A stretch of 59,118 bases of DNA from contig JADZED010000072.1 in the NCBI GenBank assembly GCA_020850715.1, positions 1-59,118 of the forward strand. Direction: 5' to 3'. The translations under genes and the position numbers were made by a program. Below, in pieces: positions 1 through 9,191 of this stretch. This DNA is from Acidobacteriota bacterium. Its GTDB lineage: Bacteria > Acidobacteriota > Vicinamibacteria > Vicinamibacterales > CAVVIG01. The notes beneath the pieces were generated by a model. It searched no databases. It had not been told where the DNA came from and saw only the letters and a list, made by a program, of their open reading frames with translations. Every line of letters begins with the position of its first letter. Within the stretch, counting starts at the first letter, position 1.

Positions 1-820
<820 letters not shown>

Positions 821-873
821 CCGGGTCCCTAGGTGAAGGCCGAGGCTATTGGGGTCACGGGCGCGATGGTCAC

Positions 874-879
874 ATTATA
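874..879 (-). promoter_or_regulatory. -10 element of the clpC promoter
   Basis: On the minus strand this reads TATAAT, a perfect -10 hexamer in a very GC-rich background, 54 bp upstream of the clpC ATG. No good -35 hexamer is seen 16-18 bp upstream. It is the only AT-rich spot between clpC and lolD. Confidence 0.5.
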
Positions 880-1019
880 CGGCATCGACCCGGACCGCCC
901 CATTCCATCTTTCCGATAAGTTGCTGCCGCCGTGAGGGTTCACGCCTCATCGTTAGGACGCTTCGACCGCGGGGATGGTTCGTCGCGCGCGGCAGCGGCA
1001 CCGGGTGGCCGGGCTGGCG

Positions 1020-1703
1020 TCAGGCGCCGGACTGAGGCGCCAGGCGGCCGCCTTCGAGCCGCACGACCCGGTCGCAGGCCTCCGCCAGCCTGGGGTTGTG
1101 CGTGGCAATCACCGACGTCAGGCGATACACCCGGTGCATCTCGCGCAGCAGATCGTGGAGCGCATCGGCGGTCTGTTCGTCGAGATCGCCGGTCGGCTCG
1201 TCCGCCAGCAGGATCGACGGGCGCATCACGAGCGCGCGCGCGACCGCGACGCGCTGCTGCTCGCCGCCCGACAGCATGCCCGGCCGGTGCGTCAGGCGAT
1301 CGCCGAGCCCGACCCGCGCCAGCAGCTCCTCGGCGCGGGGCCGCGCGTCGGCCGGCCTCTCCCGCGCGATGCGCATCGGCATCTCGACGTTCTCGAGCGC
1401 GGTGAACTCGGGCAGCAGGTGATGGAACTGGAAGACGAACCCGACGTGGCGGTTCCGATACGCCACAATCGCCTGGCGCGAGAGCGCCGTGAGGCTGGCG
1501 CCGCCGACCGCCACGTCCCCGGCGTCGGCGCGATCGAGCCCGCCCAGAATGTGCAGCAGCGTGCTCTTGCCCACGCCAGAGGCGCCGACAATCGCCACCA
1601 TCTCCCCCGCCTCGACGTCCAGATCGAGATCGCGCAGCACCACCAGCCGGCGACCGCCGACCTCGTAGCTCTTGACGATGCCGCGGGCTTCTAGGAAGGA
1701 CAT
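1020..1703 (-). CDS. lolD: Lipoprotein-releasing ABC transporter ATP-binding protein LolD
   Basis: A 227-residue ABC ATPase. Walker A is GASGVGKST at 40-48, the Q-loop region FVFQFHHLLPEF at about 89-100, the signature LSGGEQQ at 144-150, and Walker B ILLADEP at 164-170. The H-loop ATHNPRLAEACDRV follows. The 'FQFHHLLPEFTALENV' stretch and total length are typical of LolD/MacB-type ATPases. It lies 84 bp downstream of a lolC/E permease on the same strand, so it is the motor that powers extraction of lipoproteins from the inner membrane. The start ATG at 1703 has no Shine-Dalgarno. It is preceded directly by a 9-bp tandem repeat that continues in frame, so the true N-terminus could be longer, although homology begins at MSFLEARGIVKSYE. 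Confidence 0.93.
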   Translation of the reverse strand: MSFLEARGIVKSYEVGGRRLVVLRDLDLDVEAGEMVAIVGASGVGKSTLLHILGGLDRADAGDVAVGGASLTALSRQAIVAYRNRHVGFVFQFHHLLPEFTALENVEMPMRIARERPADARPRAEELLARVGLGDRLTHRPGMLSGGEQQRVAVARALVMRPSILLADEPTGDLDEQTADALHDLLREMHRVYRLTSVIATHNPRLAEACDRVVRLEGGRLAPQSGA

Positions 1704-1705
1704 GG

Positions 1706-1784
1706 GCCGGAGGAGCCGGAGGAGCCGGAGGAGCCGGAGGGGCAGCCCTTCCCGCCCGTCGGGCCGTTCTCCCCCGTCCTGCCC
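1706..1784. repeat. 9-bp tandem array upstream of lolD
   Basis: Four consecutive copies of GCCGGAGGA (1706-1741, the last ending in G) are followed after 7 bp by four 9-mers of another unit: TTCCCGCCC, GTCGGGCCG, TTCTCCCCC and GTCCTGCCC (1749-1784). The array fills almost the whole gap between the lolC/E stop and the lolD start. Confidence 0.85.
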
Positions 1785-1787
1785 ACC

Positions 1788-3017
1788 TCACTCATAGCGC
1801 AGCGCGACCGCGGGATCGAGCCGCGCCGCCTGGCGCGCGGGGTAGATCGTCGCAAGAAAACAGATCGCCACCGACGCGGCGACGACGAGGAGGAAGTCGA
1901 GCGGCTCCACCTTCAGGGGCATGTGCGACACCTGATACACGTCCACCGGCACCTTGATGAGCTCGTAGCGATCCAGCACGTAGGCGACGGCGAAGCCGGC
2001 GGACGCGCCGACGGCCGTCCCGACCAGGCCGATGATCAGCCCCTGCATCATGAAGATGAGCGTCACGCTCCGCGCACCCGTCCCCATCGTCTTCAGGATG
2101 GCGATGTCGCGGTGCTTCTCCATGACCAGCAGGATCAGGGAGGCGACGATGTTCAGCGCCGCGACCATCACGATGAGGCCGATGGTCATCGAGATGGCGA
2201 CCTTCTCGAGCCAGAGCGCCGAGAACAGCGGCTTGTTCACCGTGGTCCAGTCCTCGGTGACGTAGCCCGATCCCATCGCCGGCGGAATCGACCGGGCGAC
2301 CTGCGGCGCGAGATAGATGTCGTCGACGCGGAGCTGGATGAAATCGACCAGATCCTTGTCGAAGAGCCGCCTGGCGACGTCGAGCGAGACGAAGCCGTAG
2401 GTGGAATCGAACTCGTAGAGCCCGAGGCTGAAGATGCCGCCGATCGTGAACCGCCGCGTGCGCGGAATCATGCCCATCGGCGACAGCGTGCCCTGGGGCG
2501 TCAACACCGTGACGGTGTCGCCGACGCCGACGCCGAGCCTGGACGCGAGGTCCCGCCCGAGCAGGATGCCGTCGTCGCCGCCTTCGCCCGGCGCGTCGAG
2601 CGACGCGAGATCGCCCGATCGCAGGGCGCCGCGGACGTCGGTCACCTGCGGCTCCAGCCCGGGATCGATCCCCTTGATCTGGATCGGCTCGGTCCGATCG
2701 CCCGCCGACACGAGCCCCTGGCCGAGAATCGCCGGCGCCGCGCCGACGACGTGCGGAATCCGCCGCAGGGCCGCCGCCTCTGCGGCCGGATCCTCGATGC
2801 CGGCGGTGTTCCAGACGTAGACGTGCGGATTGGATCCGAGCAGGCGATCCCGGATCTCGCCCTGCAGGCCGGTCATGAGCGCGAGCGCGATCACCAGCGC
2901 CATCACCCCGACGATCACGCCCAGAGTGGAGATCGCCGAAATCACGGAAATGAATGCCTGCTTGCGTTTGGCCAGCAGGTAGCGCAGCGCAATCTGCAGC
3001 TCGAACGGCATGTTCAT
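1788..3017 (-). CDS. Lipoprotein-releasing system permease LolC/LolE
   Basis: A 409-residue FtsX/LolCE-type permease. It starts MNMPFELQIALRYLLAKRKQ, an amphipathic entry typical of LolC/E, followed by a first membrane segment at about 20-48. A large periplasmic domain (about 50-270) comes next, then three C-terminal membrane segments, the first inside VAISMTIGLIVMVAALNIVAS. The ending IYPARQAARLDPAVALRYE is the classic FtsX-family C-terminus. The ATG at 3017 overlaps the lysS stop as ATGA, so translation is coupled. It forms the lipoprotein-release complex with the downstream LolD. As only one permease is present, it may act as a homodimer (LolF-like); whether it is C- or E-type cannot be told. 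Confidence 0.92.
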   Translation of the reverse strand: MNMPFELQIALRYLLAKRKQAFISVISAISTLGVIVGVMALVIALALMTGLQGEIRDRLLGSNPHVYVWNTAGIEDPAAEAAALRRIPHVVGAAPAILGQGLVSAGDRTEPIQIKGIDPGLEPQVTDVRGALRSGDLASLDAPGEGGDDGILLGRDLASRLGVGVGDTVTVLTPQGTLSPMGMIPRTRRFTIGGIFSLGLYEFDSTYGFVSLDVARRLFDKDLVDFIQLRVDDIYLAPQVARSIPPAMGSGYVTEDWTTVNKPLFSALWLEKVAISMTIGLIVMVAALNIVASLILLVMEKHRDIAILKTMGTGARSVTLIFMMQGLIIGLVGTAVGASAGFAVAYVLDRYELIKVPVDVYQVSHMPLKVEPLDFLLVVAASVAICFLATIYPARQAARLDPAVALRYE

Positions 3018-4528
3018 GGCGCGCTGCCTTGCTCCCTCCTTCTCATGAGCGGGAACAGAATCACGTCGCGGATGGACGGGCTGTCGGTCAGGACCATGAC
3101 CAGGCGATCGATGCCCACGCCCTCGCCGCCGGTGGGCGGCAGGCCGTATTCGAGGGCGCGGAGGTAGTCTTCGTCCATCGCATGGGCCTCGAGGTCGCCG
3201 CGCGCGCGGCTCGACAGCTGCGCCTCGAAGCGGCGGCGCTGCTCGACCGGGTCGTTCAACTCGCTGAAGGCATTGGCCACCTCGAAGCCGCCGATGTAGA
3301 GCTCGAAGCGTTCGACCGTGTCGGGGTCGTCCGGCTTCTGCTTCGACAGCGGCGACACCTCGGTCGGGAAGTCGTACACGAAGGTCGGCTGGACGAGCGC
3401 GTCCTCGCACAGCGCCTCGAAAATCGCGGCGGCGATCCTGCCGGCGCCGTCGGCCTGGCCGACCTCGATCGCCAGGTCACGGGCGAGGACGGAGGCGGCC
3501 GCGCGGTCGCGCAGCGCACGCTCCGGCACCTCGCGCCCCAGACGCGCGGACGCCGCGGCCCGCGCCGCCTCGCGCAGCGACAGCCGCGCGAAAGGCGGGG
3601 CCAGCCCGATCTCGCGCCCCCCGAACGTCACGCGATCGGTGCCCACCGCGCTCCGGGCGACCTCGGCGATGAGCTCCTCGGTCAGCGCCATCAGCCGGTG
3701 GTAGTCGGCGTAGGCCTCGTAGAACTCCATCATGGTGAACTCTGGGTTGTGCTGCGTCGAGATCCCTTCGTTCCTGAAGTTCCGGTTGATCTCGAACACC
3801 TTCTCCAGTCCGCCGACCGTGAGCCGCTTCAGATAGAGCTCGGGCGCGATGCGCAGGTAGAGCGGCATGTCGAGCGTGTTGTGGTGCGTCGTGAACGGCC
3901 GTGCCAGCGCGCCGCCGGCAATCGGCTGCATCATCGGCGTCTCGACCTCCAGATAGCCGCGGGCGGTCATGAAGGCGCGGATGGCGCCGACGATCCGGCT
4001 GCGCGCCTCGAACACCCGGCGCGAGTCGGGGTTGACGATGAGGTCGAGATAGCGCTGGCGGTAGCGGGTCTCGACATCGGCGAGGCCGTGCCACTTCTCG
4101 GGGAGCGGGAGCAGGCACTTGGCGAGAAAGTGGAGCCGGCTCGCCCAGATCGTGAGCTCGCCGGTCTTCGTGCGAAAGAGCCGTCCCTCGATGCCGACCC
4201 AGTCGCCGAAGTCGAGCAGTTTGAACACCCGGAAGCCGAGCTCATCGAGGGAATCCTGCCGGATGTAGGCCTGGATGCGGGCGGCGCCGTCGGAGAGCAC
4301 GAGGAAGTTCGCCTTGCCGAACGCGCGGATGCCGAGAATGCGGCCGGCGGTGATCGTCTCGACGCGCGCGGCCTCGAGCTCGTCGTGCGAGCGGGCGCCG
4401 TACGCGTCGACCAGTCCGGCGATCGTGTGGCGGCGCTCGAACCGGCGCGGGTAGATCTCGATGCCGAGCTTCCCGAGCTCCTCGAGGTTGGCGCGGCGTT
4501 GGGCGACTTGTTCGTCGTAGGCGGTCAT
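3014..4528 (-). CDS. lysS: Lysyl-tRNA synthetase, class II
   Basis: A 504-residue enzyme, the normal length for bacterial class II LysRS (E. coli about 505). It charges tRNA-Lys with lysine using ATP. An N-terminal OB-fold anticodon-binding domain (about 50-145) is followed by the catalytic core. Motif 2 is in FRNEGISTQHNPEFTMMEFY and motif 3 in the C-terminal GVGIDRLVMVLTD. The stop overlaps the start of the lolC/E permease (ATGA), and nusB lies 22 bp upstream in the same direction. A lysS-lolCD order is common, so the operon probably runs from the crotonase through lolD. The start ATG at 4528 gives MTAYDEQVAQRRANLEELGK, matching family N-termini. Confidence 0.97.
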   Translation of the reverse strand: MTAYDEQVAQRRANLEELGKLGIEIYPRRFERRHTIAGLVDAYGARSHDELEAARVETITAGRILGIRAFGKANFLVLSDGAARIQAYIRQDSLDELGFRVFKLLDFGDWVGIEGRLFRTKTGELTIWASRLHFLAKCLLPLPEKWHGLADVETRYRQRYLDLIVNPDSRRVFEARSRIVGAIRAFMTARGYLEVETPMMQPIAGGALARPFTTHHNTLDMPLYLRIAPELYLKRLTVGGLEKVFEINRNFRNEGISTQHNPEFTMMEFYEAYADYHRLMALTEELIAEVARSAVGTDRVTFGGREIGLAPPFARLSLREAARAAASARLGREVPERALRDRAAASVLARDLAIEVGQADGAGRIAAAIFEALCEDALVQPTFVYDFPTEVSPLSKQKPDDPDTVERFELYIGGFEVANAFSELNDPVEQRRRFEAQLSSRARGDLEAHAMDEDYLRALEYGLPPTGGEGVGIDRLVMVLTDSPSIRDVILFPLMRRREQGSAP

Positions 4529-4550
4529 CGCGTCCCGGGCTCTCTCCTTC

Positions 4551-4985
4551 TCACCGTCCGAGTCGAATCCTGACGGCGTCCAGCATGCCGTTCACGAACT
4601 TCACCGACTCCTCGCCGCTGAAGGTGCGGGCCAGCTCGAGCGCCTCGTTGATCACGACGGCGGAGGGCGGCGCGTCCTCGCGCATCATCTCGCAGATGGC
4701 CATGCGCAGGATGATCCGGTCGATCGCCGCCATGCGCTCGGGCCGCCACCGATCGGCGGTGGCGGCGATGAGCGGGTCGATCGCCGGCAGACGCTCGACC
4801 GTCTCGCGCGCGAGCGAGGCGGCAAAGGCGCGCACCTGCTCGGGCGGCGGCTCGCGGTCGGGCCACTGGTGCGTGAAGAACGTCTCGATTGCCGCGTCCA
4901 CGTCGCGCGCCCCGATCTCCCGGTGGTAGAGGATCTGCAGCGCGGCTTCGCGCGCGCGGCGGCGGCGATCCTTGCGCGGCGTCAC
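4551..4985 (-). CDS. nusB: Transcription antitermination factor NusB
   Basis: A 144-residue all-helical NusB protein. With NusE (S10) it binds boxA RNA in rRNA antitermination. Recognisable blocks are the N-terminal RRRRAREAALQILYHREIGA, DPLIAATADRWRPERMAAID, and the C-terminal INEALELARTFSGEESVKFV with the closing NGMLD. The start is a GTG at 4985 that overlaps the ribH stop codon as GTGA; a longer reading frame continues upstream but only as an out-of-frame shadow of ribH. A ribH-nusB pair is a very common bacterial order and supports the call. Confidence 0.96.
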   Translation of the reverse strand: MTPRKDRRRRAREAALQILYHREIGARDVDAAIETFFTHQWPDREPPPEQVRAFAASLARETVERLPAIDPLIAATADRWRPERMAAIDRIILRMAICEMMREDAPPSAVVINEALELARTFSGEESVKFVNGMLDAVRIRLGR

Positions 4986-5458
4986 CGGCCGGCCCGCGTC
5001 ATCTGCGCCGCGATTGCCGCCATGCGCACCGCGGCCTCGGCCGCCTCGCGCCCCTTGTTGCCGGGACCGTCGCCGGCCCGCGCCAGCGCCTCCTCGACCG
5101 ACAGGGTCGTCAGCACGCCGAACGCCATCGGGACGCCGGTCGCCGCGGCGGCGGCCGTCAGCCCCTGAGCGACCGCGCCGGCGATGATCTCGAAGTGCGG
5201 CGTCTCGCCCTTGATCAGGCAGCCCAGGCACACAATCGCGTCGAAGTCGCCGCTCTCCGCCGCGTACTGGGCCGCGAGCGGAATCTCGAACGAGCCGGGC
5301 ACCCGGATGACCACCATCGCGTCCGGGTCGGCGCCCGCCCCAGTCAGCGCATCGATCGCCCCGCGCTGCAGGCGATCGGTGACGAAGTCGTGATACGAGG
5401 AGACCACCAGCGCGAAGCGGAACGGCCGCGCGCTGCGGTCCCCCTCGATGACCTTCAT
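4982..5458 (-). CDS. ribH: 6,7-dimethyl-8-ribityllumazine synthase
   Basis: A 158-residue lumazine synthase, the penultimate step of riboflavin synthesis. It condenses the ribityl-aminouracil with dihydroxybutanone phosphate and forms icosahedral or pentameric cages. Family motifs are FALVVSSYHDFVTDRLQRGA (substrate loop), VIRVPGSFEIPLAAQ, and CLGCLIKGETPHFEI, whose histidine is the general acid/base. The C-terminal GNKGREAAEAAVRMA is also conserved. The start is the ATG at 5458, two bases after the stop of the upstream crotonase gene. The longer reading frame upstream belongs to a shadow of that gene. Confidence 0.96.
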   Translation of the reverse strand: MKVIEGDRSARPFRFALVVSSYHDFVTDRLQRGAIDALTGAGADPDAMVVIRVPGSFEIPLAAQYAAESGDFDAIVCLGCLIKGETPHFEIIAGAVAQGLTAAAAATGVPMAFGVLTTLSVEEALARAGDGPGNKGREAAEAAVRMAAIAAQMTRAGR

Positions 5459-5460
5459 CC

Positions 5461-6243
5461 CTATCGCCCCTTGAAGACCGGCCGGCGCTTCTCGAGAAAC
5501 GCCGCCGTCCCTTCGCGCATGTCCTCGGTGGACGCCGCGAGGCCGAAGAGCGACGCCTCGAAGGCACACGCCTCGGCGAGCGGCATCTCGAGGCCCTCGT
5601 TGACCGCGCTCAGGATGTACCGCACGGCGACGGGCGCCGCGCCTGCGAGGCGGGCCGCCAGCGCCCGCGCCTCACCCAGCAGGCCGGCGGCAGGGACCAC
5701 GCGATTGACGAGGCCAATCCGTTCGGCCTCGGCAGCACCGAGAGGCGCGCCGGTCAACAGCATCTCCATCGCGCGCCCCTTGCCGATCAGCCGCGCCAGG
5801 CGCTGCGTGCCGCCATAGCCGGGCGTCAGGCCGAGGTGCACCTCCGGCTGGCCCAGCGTGGCGGTATCGGCGGCCAGACGCAGCGTGCAGGCCATCGCGA
5901 GCTCGCACCCGCCGCCCAGCGCAACGCCGTTGACGGCGGCGATCACCGGCTTGCCGAGCTTCTCGATGCGATCGAAGACGCGCTGCCCGGACAGGGCGAG
6001 CCCCCTCGCCTCGGCGCCGCTCGAGGCGGCCAGCTCCCGGATGTCCGCGCCGGCGGCAAAGGCGCGATCGCCCGCGCCGGTGATCACGATCGCCCGCACG
6101 CCCTCATCGCCGGCGTACGCCTCGACGGCCCGCGCCAGCTCGGCGAGCATCCGCGCATCGAGCGCGTTGAGGACCTCGGGGCGGTTCAGCGTGACGACCG
6201 CGACAGCCCCGTCGCGTTCCACGAGCAGAGGTGGGACAGCCAT
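5461..6243 (-). CDS. Enoyl-CoA hydratase/isomerase (crotonase) family protein
   Basis: A 260-residue crotonase. Oxyanion-hole sequences are AFAAGADIRELA (about 60-72) and VNGVALGGGCELAMACTLRL (about 104-123). The two glutamates expected of an active hydratase are present, in GGGCELAMA and in GQPEVHLGLTPGYGGTQRL. It therefore probably hydrates 2-enoyl-CoA in fatty-acid or branched-chain amino-acid breakdown, fitting the acyl-CoA dehydrogenases elsewhere in the window. The exact substrate cannot be read from sequence. It heads the run crotonase-ribH-nusB-lysS-lolC/E-lolD. The minus-strand sequence TACTAG lies just upstream of the ATG, but no convincing Shine-Dalgarno is seen. Confidence 0.9.
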   Translation of the reverse strand: MAVPPLLVERDGAVAVVTLNRPEVLNALDARMLAELARAVEAYAGDEGVRAIVITGAGDRAFAAGADIRELAASSGAEARGLALSGQRVFDRIEKLGKPVIAAVNGVALGGGCELAMACTLRLAADTATLGQPEVHLGLTPGYGGTQRLARLIGKGRAMEMLLTGAPLGAAEAERIGLVNRVVPAAGLLGEARALAARLAGAAPVAVRYILSAVNEGLEMPLAEACAFEASLFGLAASTEDMREGTAAFLEKRRPVFKGR

Positions 6244-6411
6244 GCCGCCCTAGTATCCCGGACCAGGGGTTCGTGACATGCGTCGCGGAGCGCCGCGCCC
6301 GGACGGCCGGGCGCAGGCAGCGGGGAGATCGGGCATATCCGAGCGAGGAGCTCCGCCGCCAGCCCGGACGCGTCGCCCGCAGATCGTGTCGCGCATGGCA
6401 GGTCCGCAGCG

Positions 6412-6585
6412 CTAGGGCGAGAAGGCGTACATCAGCCAGCCGGCCACGAGCGCGGAGCCGACGAAGCCGGCGAACATGAGGCCCCCGAACCTCAACTGCT
6501 CGCGCCCGCCGTCGCGCGTCAGCGCCGCAAAGACGATCGAGACCAGGCAGGCGAACAGGATCAGCAGGGCGAAGTGGCTCCGCAT
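6412..6585 (-). CDS. Small two-helix membrane protein (57 aa)
   Basis: A 57-residue reading frame starting MRSHFALLILFACLVSIVFA. It has two hydrophobic segments: residues about 4-22, and about 37-55 (FAGFVGSALVAGWLMYAF). A short charged loop containing TRDGGREQ separates them. The ATG at 6585 lies 7 bp after the stop of the preceding membrane-protein gene and has a plausible Shine-Dalgarno GGAAGTGA. Hydrophobicity, spacing and ribosome site argue it is real and co-translated with its neighbour. No family is recognised, and function is unknown. Confidence 0.65.
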   Translation of the reverse strand: MRSHFALLILFACLVSIVFAALTRDGGREQLRFGGLMFAGFVGSALVAGWLMYAFSP

Positions 6586-6592
6586 CAGCCGA

Positions 6593-6982
6593 TCACTTCC
6601 GGCCCACCGCCACGTCGTACGCGTCGATCACGACGAGCATGTTGAGGAGTCCGGCGACGATCAGAAAGGCGTTGCCATACTCGTAGGTGACGGCGAGCAC
6701 CTCGCCGGCGCCGTAGCCGAACGCTCTTGCCAGGAAGTAGACGAGCCCGATGCCGAGATCCGCGAGCGCCGCCAGCCCGACCAGCGGCTCCGAGAAGTCG
6801 ATCGGGAACAGCCGGCCGTGAACCCCCAGCCCGACCGCGAACATCAGCGGCAGCGCGAGCAGGAAGACAAGCCCTTTGCGCCGGCCGAGCCACAGGTGTC
6901 CGGCGCCCGGGATGGCCCAGGATGCCAGACACAGCAGCACGAGCCCTCCGGTTTGCGTCTGTTCTGCAGCGGTCGCCCCCAC
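6593..6982 (-). CDS. Small integral membrane protein, DUF6677/TM2-like
   Basis: A 129-residue protein with about three membrane segments. The motif SWAIPGAGHLWLGRRKGLVF at about 21-40 resembles the PGxGHxYLG turn of TM2-domain and DUF6677-like proteins seen in Acidobacteriota; the DUF assignment is from memory and tentative. Hydrophobic stretches follow at about 38-55, 64-85 and 105-120, ending IDAYDVAVGRK. The start is a GTG at 6982; no strong ribosome site is seen, but homology-like sequence begins soon after. It is followed 7 bp later by a 57-residue membrane protein, suggesting a two-subunit membrane unit of unknown role. Confidence 0.75.
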   Translation of the reverse strand: MGATAAEQTQTGGLVLLCLASWAIPGAGHLWLGRRKGLVFLLALPLMFAVGLGVHGRLFPIDFSEPLVGLAALADLGIGLVYFLARAFGYGAGEVLAVTYEYGNAFLIVAGLLNMLVVIDAYDVAVGRK

Positions 6983-7133
6983 CGACGTGTAGTTTACCTC
7001 ACCAGTGATCCGGGCCGCCGCGCCGGGCGCGGTACGCCGGCGCCGGCGTGGACCCGGTGCCGGACGCCTCGCCCGTCTCTCACTCGCACACCAGCGTTGC
7101 CGTAGAGATCGCGATACGCGCCCGGCCGGAGAC

Positions 7134-8081
7134 TCAGCGCGCCTCGGCGTGCAGCGGCCCGAAGTGCTCCAGGTAGCGTGCCTGGAACTCGCTCCATGTA
7201 TAGGCGTGGCTCTGCCCGCCGAGATGCTCGAGCGCGTAGGTGGCGGCGACGCTGCCCAGCCTCGCGCACGCCGGGTGCGGAAGCCCGAGCGCGAGCCCCT
7301 TCAGCAGCCCGCCGCGGAACGCGTCGCCGACGCCGGTCGGGTCCACGATGCGGCGGGGCGGGACCGCCGGTACGTGCGTGGCCATTCCCCGGCTCGCCAG
7401 CACGGTGGATCCCTTCTCGCCGCGCGTCACGATCAGCGCACCGGCACGCTCGAGCAGTTCTCGCTCGCCCCATTCGGTCTTCTGGCGCAGCAGCTCGAGC
7501 TCGTAGTCGTTCACGATTACAATCGCCGCGCCGGTCACGCCGTCGCGCAGTTCCGGACCGGACATCCGCGCACACTGCTGGCCGGGGTCGAAGATGAACG
7601 GAATCGCGAGCGTCCGGCATTCCTCGGCGTACTGGACCATCGCCCGCGGGTCGTTGGGCGAGATGATGGCCATCCGACATTCGCCGACGGTCCGGAACGA
7701 CAACTCCGCCGCGTTGGCCATCGCGCCGGTATAGAACGACGCGATCTGGTTGTTGTGCTGATCGGTGCTGCAGAAGAAGGACGCGCAGAACTTGCCGTCG
7801 ATCTGCCTGACGAGCGAGGTGTCGACACCGGCCGCATCGAGCCACTGCCGGTATTCGCCGAAATCCTCGCCGACCGTGCCCATCAGCCGGGGCCGCTCGC
7901 CGAGCAGCGCGAGGGTGTAGGCGATGTTGGGCGCACACCCGCCGCGCCGCTTGTCCATCGTGTCGACGAGAAAACTGAGGCTGACGCGGCTCAGGTGATC
8001 CGGCAGCAGGTGTTCGGTGAAGCGCCCCGGAAAGGACATCAGGTAGTCGTAGGCGATCGAGCCGGTCACGATCATCGTCAT
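7134..8081 (-). CDS. PfkB-family carbohydrate kinase, probable adenosine kinase
   Basis: A 315-residue ribokinase-fold enzyme. The N-terminal GSIAYDYLMSFPGRF, the GG motif in KRRGGCAPNIAYTLALLGER, and the C-terminal signature DPTGVGDAFRGG (general base Asp in GDAF) are all present. The stretch FFCSTDQHNNQIASFYTGAM matches the bacterial adenosine-kinase-like branch rather than fructokinases. It is the next gene after mtnP (5'-methylthioadenosine phosphorylase) on the same strand, so a role in purine nucleoside salvage is likely (adenosine + ATP to AMP). The 249-bp gap to mtnP contains no convincing gene. Alternative substrates (ribose, other nucleosides) cannot be excluded. Confidence 0.85.
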   Translation of the reverse strand: MTMIVTGSIAYDYLMSFPGRFTEHLLPDHLSRVSLSFLVDTMDKRRGGCAPNIAYTLALLGERPRLMGTVGEDFGEYRQWLDAAGVDTSLVRQIDGKFCASFFCSTDQHNNQIASFYTGAMANAAELSFRTVGECRMAIISPNDPRAMVQYAEECRTLAIPFIFDPGQQCARMSGPELRDGVTGAAIVIVNDYELELLRQKTEWGERELLERAGALIVTRGEKGSTVLASRGMATHVPAVPPRRIVDPTGVGDAFRGGLLKGLALGLPHPACARLGSVAATYALEHLGGQSHAYTWSEFQARYLEHFGPLHAEAR

Positions 8082-8330
8082 AGGAGCGGGCTCACGGGGT
8101 CACGGGGTTCACGAGAGCTCCACGGGCGTCCGTCCGGCCTCCCGGCGCGGCGTGAGCGTTCATCGCTCCGACGATCTCGGGGTCTGGCAGCGCGGCGTCG
8201 CGCTCCTGCAGGGCGGCGCACGAGCGCCTCGTGCGCCTGAACCTGCGCGTCATCAGGGCGACGACGCGTCTCATCGCCGACCTGTCGAGCGCTCGCCGGC
8301 GTTCGCCAGGCACTGCCCCCGGACACCCGT

Positions 8331-9191
8331 TCACTTCCAGTACTTCCCCACAATCAATGCCAACTCCTGCCTGGTCTTCGCCGGCACGTGCTCCGGGCGG
8401 GTGACAAGCGCGGTCGCCAGCGCGTCCTTGCACGCGCAGGTGCGCGAAGCGCCCAGGCGCGCCACCGCCGACGCAATCGTCTTCTGCGCCGTCGCCGCGT
8501 TCTGCCGCAGGTTGGCGATGATCAGGTCGACCGTCACCGAATCGTGGTCCGGGTGCCAGCAGTCGTAGTCGGTCACCAGCGCCAGCGTCGCGTAGCAGAT
8601 TTCCGCTTCGCGCGCGAGCTTGGCTTCCTGCAGGTTTGTCATGCCGATCACGTCCAGTCCCCACGAGCGGTACAGCCGCGATTCGGCCATCGTCGAGAAC
8701 TGCGGCCCCTCCATGTTGACGTAAGTGCCGCCGCGGTGCACCCGCGCCCCGACCGATTCGGCGGCATCGGCCGCGATCGCCGACAGGTCGCCGCACACCG
8801 GATGGGCGAATGATACGTGCGCCACGAGGCCGCGGCCGAAGAACGAGCTGGTGCGGCCGTGCGTCCGATCGAAGAACTGATCGGGCACGACGATATCGAG
8901 CGGCCGGTACTCGGCCTTGAGGCTGCCGACCGCGCTCGCCGACAGGATCCGCTCCACCCCGAGCGCCTTGAAGCCGTAGATGTTCGCGCGGAAATTGAGC
9001 TCCGACGGCAGGATCCGGTGCCCGGCGCCGTGCCGTGCGAGGAAGGCGACGCGCGTGCCCCGAAGCGTGCCGGTAATGAACGGGCCCGACGGCTCGCCAA
9101 AGGGCGTCGTCAGCAGCCGTTCCTCGCGGCCGGTCAGCTCCGCCATGTCGTACAGCCCCGATCCGCCGATGATGCCGATCTGAATGGTCAT
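8331..9191 (-). CDS. mtnP: S-methyl-5'-thioadenosine phosphorylase
   Basis: A 286-residue purine-nucleoside phosphorylase of the MTAP type. It splits methylthioadenosine (a by-product of polyamine and SAM chemistry) into adenine and 5-methylthioribose-1-phosphate. Signatures are [12 protein letters not shown] at 5-16 (phosphate binding), [20 protein letters not shown] at 159-178, and the purine-site DYDCWH at 208-213. The aspartate and DCWH context favours 6-amino purines, hence MTAP rather than inosine/guanosine phosphorylase. The ATG at 9191 overlaps the stop of the upstream epimerase/MBL fusion as ATGA. The PfkB kinase downstream probably works in the same salvage route. Confidence 0.94.
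   Translation of the reverse strand: MTIQIGIIGGSGLYDMAELTGREERLLTTPFGEPSGPFITGTLRGTRVAFLARHGAGHRILPSELNFRANIYGFKALGVERILSASAVGSLKAEYRPLDIVVPDQFFDRTHGRTSSFFGRGLVAHVSFAHPVCGDLSAIAADAAESVGARVHRGGTYVNMEGPQFSTMAESRLYRSWGLDVIGMTNLQEAKLAREAEICYATLALVTDYDCWHPDHDSVTVDLIIANLRQNAATAQKTIASAVARLGASRTCACKDALATALVTRPEHVPAKTRQELALIVGKYWK

Noticed and set aside
8092..8330. Short frames on both strands in the mtnP-PfkB gap
   Set aside because: They are low-complexity extensions of shadows of mtnP and contain repeat-like GCGCCTCGT units; no start with ribosome site and no motif.
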